From an uncultured Bacteroidota bacterium (GTDB lineage: Bacteria > Bacteroidota > Bacteroidia > Chitinophagales > Saprospiraceae), in the NCBI GenBank assembly GCA_937952445.1, contig CALGAA010000384.1:1-10916 (forward strand): DNA of 10,916 bases, in the 5' to 3' direction. How positions within the stretch are numbered: position 1 is the stretch's first letter; every line of letters begins with the position of its first letter. Shown piece after piece: positions 1 through 6,133 of the stretch. The notes under the pieces are model-generated. The model was not told the DNA's origin. It was given only the letters and a program-made list of their open reading frames with translations, and searched no databases. Made by a program: the position numbers and the translations under genes.

Positions 1-634
1 CGCGGTCATTTTCAGTCAAATTATCTCCCCATTTCTCCCCAGGCTGAATATTGTCGAGGACGGATGTGAAAATAATTGGTTTCTCAGGTGTTCCCTCTGC
101 GATGACCCGGCCACCTCGTGCTACGATCATTGCAGAAGCTACCGAACCGGTTCCTTCTCTTCCTTTGATGATGGTCCCGGGTTCGATGGTCACTGTGTGG
201 CCATCATCCACCACAAATTTTTGGCTGATCTCGTAATTTTTATCCGCTTCCAGGGTCATATCTCCCTTTGTCAATCCAGAAAGGACAATGGTTTCCACCT
301 CCTCTTCGAATTTGGTTAAGGATATATTGATCGTGGTTCGGTTGCTCACGTTCTCATCTTCATCTTCGTATCCTTCCTTTTTAAATACGATAATTCCATC
401 CTTATTGGCATCCAGGGTATACGTTCCATTGGACGACGTCGTTGTACTGGCAATGCCGGAGGAAACATTGACGTCCGCTATCGGTTCACCGGACTGGGTT
501 TCGGTGACTGTTCCGCTGACCGGGATTATGTTCGTTTCCTCTACTGGGTCTTTTTCATCATCACAACTGGAGAACACCAGTAGTAGGGCGAATAATGAAA
601 TATTCAACAATGTTCTTTTCTTCATGTTTTTCAT
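1..634 (-). CDS. Surface lipoprotein with carboxypeptidase-regulatory-like domain (3' end cut by window edge)
   Basis: Read on the minus strand, the frame is open from ATG 634-632 to the left edge (211 codons, no stop), so the C-terminal part is missing. A second in-frame ATG at 625-623 is possible. Residues 1-24 form a lipoprotein signal: a basic start (MKNMKKR), a hydrophobic stretch and a lipobox ending LVFSSC with Cys24. The acidic DDEKD directly after the Cys resembles the Bacteroidota lipoprotein export signal, so a surface location is likely. Residues about 38-108 (VSGTVTE, GEPIADVNV, SSNGTYTLDA, FKKEGYE) fit a carboxypeptidase-D regulatory-like beta-sandwich. From about residue 115 (VTIEPGTIIKGREG, IVARGGRVIAEGTPEKPIIF) the sequence resembles the beginning of the parallel beta-helix seen in large Bacteroidota extracellular proteins. 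The gene is transcribed divergently from ccmB. Function unknown; adhesion or cell-surface structure is only a guess. Confidence 0.85.
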   Translation of the reverse strand, partial: MKNMKKRTLLNISLFALLLVFSSCDDEKDPVEETNIIPVSGTVTETQSGEPIADVNVSSGIASTTTSSNGTYTLDANKDGIIVFKKEGYEDEDENVSNRTTINISLTKFEEEVETIVLSGLTKGDMTLEADKNYEISQKFVVDDGHTVTIEPGTIIKGREGTGSVASAMIVARGGRVIAEGTPEKPIIFTSVLDNIQPGEKWGDNLTENDR

Positions 635-657
635 TTTTTTATTCTTTATTTTGGGTG

Positions 658-665
658 CAAAATTA
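658..665 (-). promoter_or_regulatory. Candidate Bacteroidota -7 element for the lipoprotein gene
   Basis: On the minus strand this reads TAATTTTG, an exact match to the Bacteroidota -7 consensus TAnnTTTG. It lies 23 bases upstream of the lipoprotein ATG, a plausible distance for a short 5' leader. I see no clear TTTG -33 box at the usual distance, so this rests on one 8-base match in AT-rich DNA. Confidence 0.4.
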
Positions 666-770
666 ACCATGCAATGTAAAGTGTGAGTTAAGCCTGGTTT
701 ATTAAAACATGAAAAACATAAATGAATACTCTAATCAACAGGAGTTTAGCCATTTTAAATATTAATAATA

Positions 771-1424
771 TTGAGCTCATATATTGAATTACTGCGCACG
801 GAATGGTCCAAAGAATTCAAGAATATGACCAATTGGATGACGACCCTCCAATTTGGTTTATCGGCTACCTTTATCGTTTATTTGATATTGCGTGACCTGT
901 CCGGCCAAATGTGGTTGGCTCTTTTTTGGGTCATCGCCATTTTTTCATTGATCAATGCTTCGGTAAGTGCATTCAAGGATACTTTCACCCGGGATTATGT
1001 GTGGTTGTATCAACTGTATTCACCCGAAAATGTGTTGCTTTCCAAACTGATGTATTCCGTTTTGAAAAATACCCTCTTGTTGATGGTATTATGGGGTTTG
1101 ATGATCCTCTTTTTTGGTCAGGCAGTTCGAATGCCAGGGGGCTTTTTTATTTCATTGGTTTTGGCCGCCATCAATTTTAGCGCGATCAGCCATCTGGTCA
1201 ATGCGATTGCTCAGCGAACCGAACGGTCGCAGTCCCTTTATCCGGTTTTGAGTCTGCCACTAACTATTCCGGTGGTGTTGGAATTGTACAATATGGGTGC
1301 AATTACAATTGGATTGAATCCCGCCGCCAACAACTGGTGGTCTGATGCGTCGATTCTTTTTGGATTAGGACTTGTATTTTCTGTAGCTGCTTTATTCCTG
1401 ATCCCTTACGTTTGGAAGCAATAA
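771..1424 (+). CDS. ccmB: Heme exporter / cytochrome c maturation protein CcmB
   Basis: A 217-residue integral membrane protein; the family is about 220 residues. CcmB is the membrane subunit of the CcmABC(D) ABC transporter that works in transfer of heme for c-type cytochrome assembly. The N-terminus has the family-style cytoplasmic start (IELLRTEWSKEFKN), followed by about six hydrophobic helices (roughly 28-40, 46-66, 98-116, 123-143, 157-173, 194-214). The segment SLPLTIPVV at 161-169 matches the conserved LPLTIP motif of CcmB. The start is TTG at 771: the upstream in-frame stop is TAA at 756-758, no ATG lies between, and the next in-frame Met is residue 19. An AGGAG at 741-744 is too far away to serve this start. 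The partner ATPase CcmA is not in the window. A 443-base gap separates ccmB from the ccmC-like gene, which is unusual because ccm genes are often packed tightly. Confidence 0.88.
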   Translation: MSSYIELLRTEWSKEFKNMTNWMTTLQFGLSATFIVYLILRDLSGQMWLALFWVIAIFSLINASVSAFKDTFTRDYVWLYQLYSPENVLLSKLMYSVLKNTLLLMVLWGLMILFFGQAVRMPGGFFISLVLAAINFSAISHLVNAIAQRTERSQSLYPVLSLPLTIPVVLELYNMGAITIGLNPAANNWWSDASILFGLGLVFSVAALFLIPYVWKQ

Positions 1425-1867
1425 ATTCGTTGAAAAATTCACCGTATATAGATTATGTGAGAAACCCCTGCCCAATGAACAGCGCCTTTCTTTTTTTGTG
1501 TTCTGAAATGGTGCAAATATTAGGCCTTCGCAGATAATTAGATTTACTCGTTGTATATTTGACCCGGAATATTTGGGTACCCCTTGAATTAATAAGGGAA
1601 AATTTTACCTGAGATATCACGAAGAAGGTTCTGTGTACTTAGAATTATATTCTGAACATCAGGCAATTCTCATGATATCATTGCATGAAATACCGGCCTT
1701 TGGAAACAAATATTGACTTGAGATGTATTTGAATACAGGCCATTTTGATTTTGTAAACCCAGCGAAATGAGAACTTCAAAGAAGTATTTTTATAATAGAC
1801 CGACCGGACCTTATCGCCAGCTCAATCCCCACAACCTTGTTTTGATCAGATCAAAATCGGAAGGTTT
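1425..1867. other. 443-base intergenic region between ccmB and ccmC
   Basis: No convincing protein gene is visible on either strand. It contains a TATATTTG promoter-like box (1554-1561) without a clear -33 partner, a short palindrome GGGTACCC (1575-1582), an open stretch of 42 codons without a good start (1588-1716), a 34-codon ORF that overlaps the ccmC start (1767-1871), and a perfect 17-base palindrome (1840-1856). No stem plus T-run terminator is evident after ccmB. The region could hold the promoter of the ccmC-ccmD-gdh transcript or an unrecognised small RNA; neither can be shown from sequence alone. Confidence 0.5.
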
Positions 1868-1871
1868 ATGA
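1767..1871 (+). CDS. Possible 34-residue leader or small protein overlapping the ccmC start
   Basis: ATG at 1767 opens 34 codons ending in TGA at 1869-1871. The stop shares bases with the ATG of the ccmC-like gene (ATGA), the arrangement typical of translationally coupled genes. The product is basic (starting MRTSKKYFYNR) with no hydrophobic segment, and I recognise no family. A run this short can arise by chance, and the frame contains the 17-base palindrome, which may be the functional element instead. Low confidence. Confidence 0.2.
   Translation: MRTSKKYFYNRPTGPYRQLNPHNLVLIRSKSEGL
1840..1856. repeat. Perfect 17-base palindrome (odd centre) upstream of ccmC
   Basis: Arms TTTTGATC and GATCAAAA flank a single A, with no mismatch. 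It ends 11 bases before the ATG of the ccmC-like gene, where a dimeric repressor could block transcription or translation initiation. It resembles an FNR/CRP half-site pair (TTGAT...ATCAA), but the spacing is 3 rather than the required 4 bases. The regulator is unknown. Confidence 0.45.
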
Positions 1872-2914
1872 AATGGTGGAAAGTGCTTTCAATTCTCATC
1901 CTGCTGTATGTCCACATTGCAGGCTTGCTTATCCCGATCGGAGTCGGTATTACAAGTGTCAACCCTTATCAGATTAAGGGGGGCGAAACCGTGGAAATGG
2001 CCATCAATACGTACAATGCCGTATTGAATTCCGATGCGCCTGGTGAAATCAGGGCCTGGCTGAAGTATGACGACAATAATTTAATCGCTGGACAGGATAT
2101 CGATGTGGTTTCGGAACAACAGTTAACCGTCGAGTTTGATCTGCCCGCATTGCTTCCGGATGGAGCACCGAGCGGAGATCTCACTTTGATCGTGGATATC
2201 GCAGGACAGGGCACCCCGGTTTTACCCCGGGCGGCTTATATTTCCGCGGCCGATTCCCCAATTAATGCTTCGGCTCAGTGGTCAGATATCAACCTTAGGG
2301 ATTTGAACGTCGTTTCAAAACTTCATTTTCCATATCGTTCCATTTTACAGGAAACGATTCGAAACACTTACTTCCATGTGAGTTTGTGGCTCGCAATGAT
2401 GATATTGCTGACAGGGGCTGTTGTTCTCAGCATTATCCACCTTCGAAACGGTTCGTTGATCACCGATTCCCGCGCTTATGCATTGACGGAAGTGGGCTTT
2501 TTCTTTGGGTTGCTCGGTCTGACCACCGGGATGATCTGGGCTCAATACACATGGGGAAAAGCCTGGTCATGGGATATTAAACAATTGACGACGGCTATTG
2601 CCTTATTGATATATGCCGCTTATTTCCTGCTGCGAAATTCCATAAAGGACCCCCATCAAAAGGCCAAACTCAGTGCAGTGTTCAATATATTTGCCTACAT
2701 TGCGCTGATTCCTCTGTTGTATATTATTCCCCGTATGTCGGAAAGTCTTCACCCGGGAAGTGGTGGAAACCCTGCAATGGGTGGAGAGGATTTGGACAAT
2801 ACGATGAGGATGATCTTTTATCCGGCCGTCATCGGATGGGCCTTATTTGGACTATGGATGTCAGAATTGATCTCCAGGATCCACCAGCTGAATATTTTGT
2901 TTAGAAAATCGTGA
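1868..2914 (+). CDS. ccmC: CcmC/CcsA-type heme-handling protein with inserted periplasmic Ig-like domain
   Basis: A 348-residue membrane protein of the heme-handling protein family, which presents heme on the periplasmic side during cytochrome c maturation. The heme-interaction signature is WGKAWSWD at 229-236. The two expected axial histidines are His170 (RNTYFHVSLW, compare the CcmC motif around His60 of E. coli) and His295 (ESLHPG, compare His184). Membrane segments are about 5-27, 171-191, 208-225, 240-256, 270-287 and 316-334. E. coli CcmC has about 245 residues; here residues about 28-160 are an extra, mostly beta-predicted domain between the first helix and His170. Its GITSVNPYQIKGGETV start and VVSEQQLTVEF strand resemble IPT/TIG domains. 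From memory, related Bacteroidota proteins share this layout. A purine-rich GGAAGG (1859-1864) precedes the ATG. The ccmD-like gene follows after 35 bases. Confidence 0.88.
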   Translation: MKWWKVLSILILLYVHIAGLLIPIGVGITSVNPYQIKGGETVEMAINTYNAVLNSDAPGEIRAWLKYDDNNLIAGQDIDVVSEQQLTVEFDLPALLPDGAPSGDLTLIVDIAGQGTPVLPRAAYISAADSPINASAQWSDINLRDLNVVSKLHFPYRSILQETIRNTYFHVSLWLAMMILLTGAVVLSIIHLRNGSLITDSRAYALTEVGFFFGLLGLTTGMIWAQYTWGKAWSWDIKQLTTAIALLIYAAYFLLRNSIKDPHQKAKLSAVFNIFAYIALIPLLYIIPRMSESLHPGSGGNPAMGGEDLDNTMRMIFYPAVIGWALFGLWMSELISRIHQLNILFRKS

Positions 2915-2949
2915 ATTAATTAATAATATATCAATTATATCGAGTAAAT

Positions 2950-3138
2950 ATGTCAAATCTAACAAATTTTGTCGCCATGCTTGCAGGTGCCAATGATTTT
3001 ATGAACAGCATGGGAAAAATGTACGTCGTCGTTGCGGTCGTTGCATTGATCCTGATTGGAATATTTGGTTATATGTATATGATAGACCAGAAAATATCCA
3101 GGTTGGAAAAGAAAATTAGAAAGGAGAATGGCAGATAA
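2950..3138 (+). CDS. ccmD: CcmD-family small membrane protein
   Basis: A 62-residue protein with one membrane helix (about 23-44, YVVVAVVALILIGIFGYMYM) followed by a short basic, probably coiled-coil tail (DQKISRLEKKIRK) on the cytoplasmic side. Length, topology and position directly after the CcmC-like gene fit the CcmD family, whose E. coli member holds the CcmABC complex together and aids release of heme-loaded CcmE. Sequence conservation in this family is weak, so the call leans on context. The last 11 bases overlap the start of the glutamate dehydrogenase gene. A ccmE gene, which often comes next, is not here. Confidence 0.78.
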   Translation: MSNLTNFVAMLAGANDFMNSMGKMYVVVAVVALILIGIFGYMYMIDQKISRLEKKIRKENGR

Positions 3139-4540
3139 AATAGACATTTACGAGAGTTTTAGTCGTCAATTTGATAAAGCTGCAAGATTTACTGATATCG
3201 ATGCCGGCCTGTTGGCTCAGATCAAGGCTTGTAATTCGGTATATCAAATGCGATTTCCGGTTGAGATTGCCGGGGAATACAAAGTGATAGAAGCATACCG
3301 CATTCAGCATTCACATCATCGCTTGCCCACCAAAGGAGGGATTCGGTATAGCTCCGTGGTCAGTCAGGAAGAAGTGATGGCGCTCGCCTCTCTGATGACC
3401 TTCAAATGTGCTTTGGTTGATGTGCCATTTGCCGGGGCGAAAGGAGGAGTTCGCATCAGTCCCCGGGATTACACCGAAAAGGAACTCGAAAAGATTACGC
3501 GGCGGTATACCACTGAACTGGTCAAAAAAAATTTTATAGGACCCGGGATCGATGTGCCTGCTCCCGATTATGGTACGGGGGAACGTGAAATGGGCTGGAT
3601 CCTGGATACGTATAGGCTATTGGCGGGGGAAGATATCAACGCCGCAGCCTGCGTGACTGGCAAACCGGTTCAGATCGGAGGTGTACGGGGCCGGGGCGAG
3701 GCAACTGGCCGGGGTGTTTTCTATGCCATCCGCGAATTGTTGCGGGATGAGGAGCTTCTTGACACCATTAACCTAACGGCTGGTACCAAAGGCAAAACAG
3801 TTTGTGTTCAGGGACTGGGAAAGGTAGGAGCTACTTCGGCGATGATTTGTCAGAAAGAAGGGGGAATGAAGATTATTTCGGTAGCCGAATACGAAGGAGC
3901 GATTTATAATGAAAATGGCCTCGATATCGAGGATCTGGTTCAGCACCGGGCCCAAACCGGCTCCATATTGGATTTTCCGGGGGCTCAAAATCTGGAAGAC
4001 AGAGACCAGACCCTGTATATCGAATGCGATGTATTGATACCGGCTGCTTTGGAGGATCAGATACATATCGAAAACGCGGATCGCGTAAAAGCAAAAATAA
4101 TCGCCGAAGGCGCCAATGGTCCCATTTCGGCCGATGGAGAACAAATTTTATTGGATAAGAATATACTTATATTACCGGATATCTTTGCCAATGCTGGCGG
4201 AGTGACCGTTTCTTACTTTGAATGGCTAAAAAATCTCGAGCACGTTCGGTTTGGTCGAATGGATAAACGCTTCAATGAAGACACCTATCTCAGTATAGTC
4301 AACCTAATAGAACGACTCACTGGTGAAAAGGTGGACACCCTGGAAAAATTGGAAATAACCCGGGGAGGAGATGAAATTGACCTGGTCCGTTCAGGTCTGG
4401 AGGAAACCATGATGACTGCTTACAAATCGATCCGTGGAGAGATGAAAAAATCAAATATACGAGATATGCGAACCGCGGCGTTTGTGGTTTCGTTGAACAA
4501 AATCGCTGCAGATTACCGGGAGTTGGGGGTATTCCCGTAG
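3128..4540 (+). CDS. gdhA: Glutamate dehydrogenase (Glu/Leu/Phe/Val dehydrogenase family)
   Basis: A 470-residue cytoplasmic enzyme interconverting glutamate and 2-oxoglutarate plus ammonia. The three active-site lysines are Lys69 (PTKGGIRY), Lys93 (MTFKCALVDVP) and Lys105 (FAGAKGG), with the same 24- and 12-residue spacing as Lys89, Lys113 and Lys125 of the Clostridium symbiosum enzyme. The catalytic Asp is Asp147 (VPAPDYGT). Lys69 and Ser362 (GGVTVSYFEW) are the side-chain carboxylate contacts of glutamate-specific members; leucine and phenylalanine dehydrogenases lack them. The Rossmann loop is GLGKVG (229-234), with Glu254 near the end of the second strand, suggesting NAD(H) or dual use rather than strict NADP(H). 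At 470 residues it is somewhat longer than common 410-450-residue forms. The start ATG lies inside the ccmD-like gene, 11 bases before its end; an AAGGAG sits only one base upstream, too close for a normal ribosome site. An Lrp-type regulator follows. Confidence 0.94.
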   Translation: MADKIDIYESFSRQFDKAARFTDIDAGLLAQIKACNSVYQMRFPVEIAGEYKVIEAYRIQHSHHRLPTKGGIRYSSVVSQEEVMALASLMTFKCALVDVPFAGAKGGVRISPRDYTEKELEKITRRYTTELVKKNFIGPGIDVPAPDYGTGEREMGWILDTYRLLAGEDINAAACVTGKPVQIGGVRGRGEATGRGVFYAIRELLRDEELLDTINLTAGTKGKTVCVQGLGKVGATSAMICQKEGGMKIISVAEYEGAIYNENGLDIEDLVQHRAQTGSILDFPGAQNLEDRDQTLYIECDVLIPAALEDQIHIENADRVKAKIIAEGANGPISADGEQILLDKNILILPDIFANAGGVTVSYFEWLKNLEHVRFGRMDKRFNEDTYLSIVNLIERLTGEKVDTLEKLEITRGGDEIDLVRSGLEETMMTAYKSIRGEMKKSNIRDMRTAAFVVSLNKIAADYRELGVFP

Positions 4541-4560
4541 GATGAATTATACTTAATCAA

Positions 4561-4589
4561 TTGAAATGCTTCTGATATCGGCATTCGAA
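4561..4589. promoter_or_regulatory. Imperfect inverted repeat between gdh and the Lrp-family gene
   Basis: TTGAAATGC (4561-4569) and GCATTCGAA (4581-4589) are inverted with two mismatches across an 11-base spacer. The site lies in the 108-base gap upstream of the Lrp/AsnC gene, where autoregulators of this family usually bind. A weak candidate operator based only on partial symmetry. Confidence 0.25.
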
Positions 4590-4648
4590 TTGAAAAATAC
4601 GAAAGATCAGGGCATGGAAATATTTGTTTATTACCTTAAAATTAAATT

Positions 4649-5143
4649 ATGGCAAATTTAAAATTAGATGGTATTGATAAAATGATCATCAAGATCCTGC
4701 AGGAAAATTGCAAGATCACGAACCTGGAACTTTCCAAAAGAATCGGTCTTTCCCCTGCACCCACCCTTGAGCGGGTTAAAAAATTGGAATCCAGCGGTGT
4801 GCTGGCCAGTTATCACGCTCATGTTGATCGCAACAAAATCGGGCTAAGCGTACAAACCTATCTTTTGGCTGAGATTGCTTGGCACATCGATGACGCATTA
4901 GATCATTTTTTGGAGAAAATCAATAAGATCGACGAAGTAGTCGAGTGTTACATTATCACGGGGGAAGCAGACGCTTTGATGAAAATCGTATGTAAAGATA
5001 TACCTACTTATGAGAATTTGCTATTCAAAACTTTATCCAAAATCGAAGAAATCGAACGACTGAAAACCCTGATGACGTTGTCGCAAGTCAAAAACACACA
5101 CGTGCTTCCTTACGATTACGACAGCGATACGGAGAATGAATAA
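4649..5143 (+). CDS. Lrp/AsnC-family transcriptional regulator
   Basis: A 164-residue protein of typical family length. Residues about 8-58 form the N-terminal winged helix-turn-helix (IDKMIIKILQENCKITNLEL, then SKRIGLSPAPTLERVKKLES with the recognition helix around SPAPTLERV). Residues about 66-146 form the RAM/AsnC ligand-binding and oligomerisation domain, with the conserved TGEADALMKIVCKD strand-loop at 104-117. Such regulators usually form octamers or larger, bind amino acids between RAM domains and control amino-acid metabolism and their own gene. The position directly after glutamate dehydrogenase suggests regulation of that gene and perhaps of the nearby arginine operon, but this is inference. 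The acidic C-terminal tail (YDYDSDTENE) is a small lineage-specific extension. ATG at 4649 is the natural start. Confidence 0.93.
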   Translation: MANLKLDGIDKMIIKILQENCKITNLELSKRIGLSPAPTLERVKKLESSGVLASYHAHVDRNKIGLSVQTYLLAEIAWHIDDALDHFLEKINKIDEVVECYIITGEADALMKIVCKDIPTYENLLFKTLSKIEEIERLKTLMTLSQVKNTHVLPYDYDSDTENE

Positions 5144-5192
5144 TTGATTTCACGGAATCTTCTCCGATTTCATGGTGATTGTTCATTGAAAA

Positions 5193-5200
5193 TATTTTTG
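5193..5200 (+). promoter_or_regulatory. Candidate Bacteroidota promoter (-7 element) for the TraB-family gene
   Basis: TATTTTTG matches the TAnnTTTG consensus exactly. A TTTC (5168-5171), one mismatch from the -33 TTTG box, lies 21 bases upstream. Transcription would start within or just before the adjoining stem-loop at 5201-5229 and about 50 bases before the start codon of the TraB-family gene. Confidence 0.4.
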
Positions 5201-5229
5201 CGGGAGGTTTTAGAAATTAGCACCTCCCG
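5201..5229. other. Stem-loop CGGGAGGT / ACCTCCCG before the TraB-family gene
   Basis: A perfect 8-base GC-rich stem (5201-5208 with 5222-5229) encloses a 13-base AT-rich loop. No T-run follows on the plus strand, so it is not a standard Rho-independent terminator. The left arm contains GGGAGG, which resembles a ribosome-binding sequence, but it is 48 bases from the annotated start codon. Because a promoter-like box ends at 5200, the element could sit at or near the 5' end of the mRNA and affect stability or initiation. It could instead act as a weak stop for the Lrp-family transcript. Confidence 0.5.
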
Positions 5230-5255
5230 TTGAACCGAACCAAAAGAATGGAACA

Positions 5256-6035
5256 TTGACGGGCAAATTACTTTGGCAGATCGAATCTCCAAATCAGGCG
5301 GTTTCATATCTCTTTGGGACGATGCACATCCGGGACTCTCGGGTCACATCGCACCTGAACCGTGCCAAAGAATGCATTGAAAAGGCGGAGCGGTATTACT
5401 CGGAAATTGAAATGACATCCGGAGTGCAGGACCTCAGTGCATCTCAGCACATGCCAGTTGGCACAGATATACGATCCTATTTATCGGATCATCAATACGA
5501 CCGACTTAGAAAAAGTATCCTTAAATCTTTTCGATTGGATATTGAACAGTTCAAAACCCTCTATCCTTTGATTTTATACAATCTGATCCTGACGTCCATT
5601 CTGAGTAATGACCTGGATGAGATAATGGATTTTCATTTGTTTCGACATGCTAAAAATCAGGGGAAACATATGCATTATCTGGAAAGTCAGTGTGACCAAA
5701 TTGGTTTGTTTCATCGAATACCTATCGATTATCAAATCAGATCGCTTCGACAACTCGGTCGGCAACCAGCAAAAGCTAAGAGACAATTGTGGTCTTTGCT
5801 GGAAGATTATTCCCGGGGGAGAACTCGTCAATTATACCAAAAGTCAAAAAGGCAACTGGGCAAGATGCGTCATTTGTTGCTGTATCAACGCAACATCCAC
5901 ATGGCACAAACCATTGCTGAGGACCTCAGTGAGAAATCAGGATTTGTGGGCGTAGGGGCGGCGCATCTGTATGGTTACCAGGGGATATTGAGGATTTTAA
6001 AATATTCTGGTTTTAAAATCCAACCTTTGTCATGA
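5256..6035 (+). CDS. TraB/GumN-family (Tiki-like) protein
   Basis: A 259-residue protein with the family's paired GxxH motifs: GTMH at 21-24 in YLFGTMHIRD near the N-terminus and GAAH at 234-237 in FVGVGAAHLYG near the C-terminus. Between them are conserved acidic residues (YSEIEM around 48-53; LES with Glu143) and the RNIHMAQTI segment (212-220). The two histidines and a Glu match the proposed metal site shared with Tiki metalloproteases; activity in bacterial members is mostly untested. Many relatives have a signal peptide, but this one starts directly at the LLWQI strand and looks cytoplasmic. The start is TTG at 5256, the only usual start codon after the in-frame stop at 5211-5213. An ATG at 5248 in another frame reads only four codons and its TGA overlaps the TTG (TTGA), so either coupling or a one-base error may be hidden here. 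Confidence 0.85.
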   Translation: MTGKLLWQIESPNQAVSYLFGTMHIRDSRVTSHLNRAKECIEKAERYYSEIEMTSGVQDLSASQHMPVGTDIRSYLSDHQYDRLRKSILKSFRLDIEQFKTLYPLILYNLILTSILSNDLDEIMDFHLFRHAKNQGKHMHYLESQCDQIGLFHRIPIDYQIRSLRQLGRQPAKAKRQLWSLLEDYSRGRTRQLYQKSKRQLGKMRHLLLYQRNIHMAQTIAEDLSEKSGFVGVGAAHLYGYQGILRILKYSGFKIQPLS

Positions 6036-6133
6036 CTTCTTGTATTTATAATACCCCTGTATCAGCGGTTGATGTTGAAAATGGTGAGGGTTTTAGTGAA
6101 ACAGATCGTTCAAAAGATTAGAATACGAAGGAA

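Noticed and set aside
288..686. Plus-strand ORF of 132 codons
   Set aside because: It is antisense to the lipoprotein gene, serine/valine-rich in the way shadow frames are, and has no recognisable domain. The minus-strand frame has a signal peptide and known domains.
758..772. Perfect AT-only palindrome AATATTA-A-TAATATT at the ccmB start
   Set aside because: Symmetry made only of A and T in an AT-rich spacer is expected often; no support for an operator.
709..787. Two tiny ORFs (ATG 709 and ATG 722) just upstream of ccmB
   Set aside because: Products of 18 and 21 residues with no family features, in AT-rich DNA where such ORFs are frequent.
1554..1561. TATATTTG as a promoter for the ccmC transcript
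   Set aside because: It matches TAnnTTTG but has no good -33 box and lies about 300 bases from the gene; such matches are common in AT-rich DNA.
1588..1716. Open stretch of 42 codons ending TGA 1714-1716 in the ccmB-ccmC gap
   Set aside because: The translation looks somewhat protein-like (YLRYHEEGSVYLELYSEH), but there is no start codon near its beginning and this length without a stop is common by chance.
1842..1854. FNR-type box TTGATCAGATCAA before ccmC
   Set aside because: The half-sites are separated by 3 bases, whereas FNR/CRP-type sites need 4. Kept only as a generic palindrome.
3773..4144. Minus-strand ORF of 123 codons inside the glutamate dehydrogenase gene
   Set aside because: A shadow of a strongly conserved gene, with no family features.
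5146..5175. Direct repeat GATTTCACGG / GATTTCATGG spaced by 20 bases
   Set aside because: Only two copies with one mismatch; could be an operator pair, but chance is a sufficient explanation.
5201..5229. Rho-independent terminator after the Lrp-family gene
   Set aside because: The stem is good, but no T-run follows, the loop is long, and a promoter-like box lies immediately upstream.
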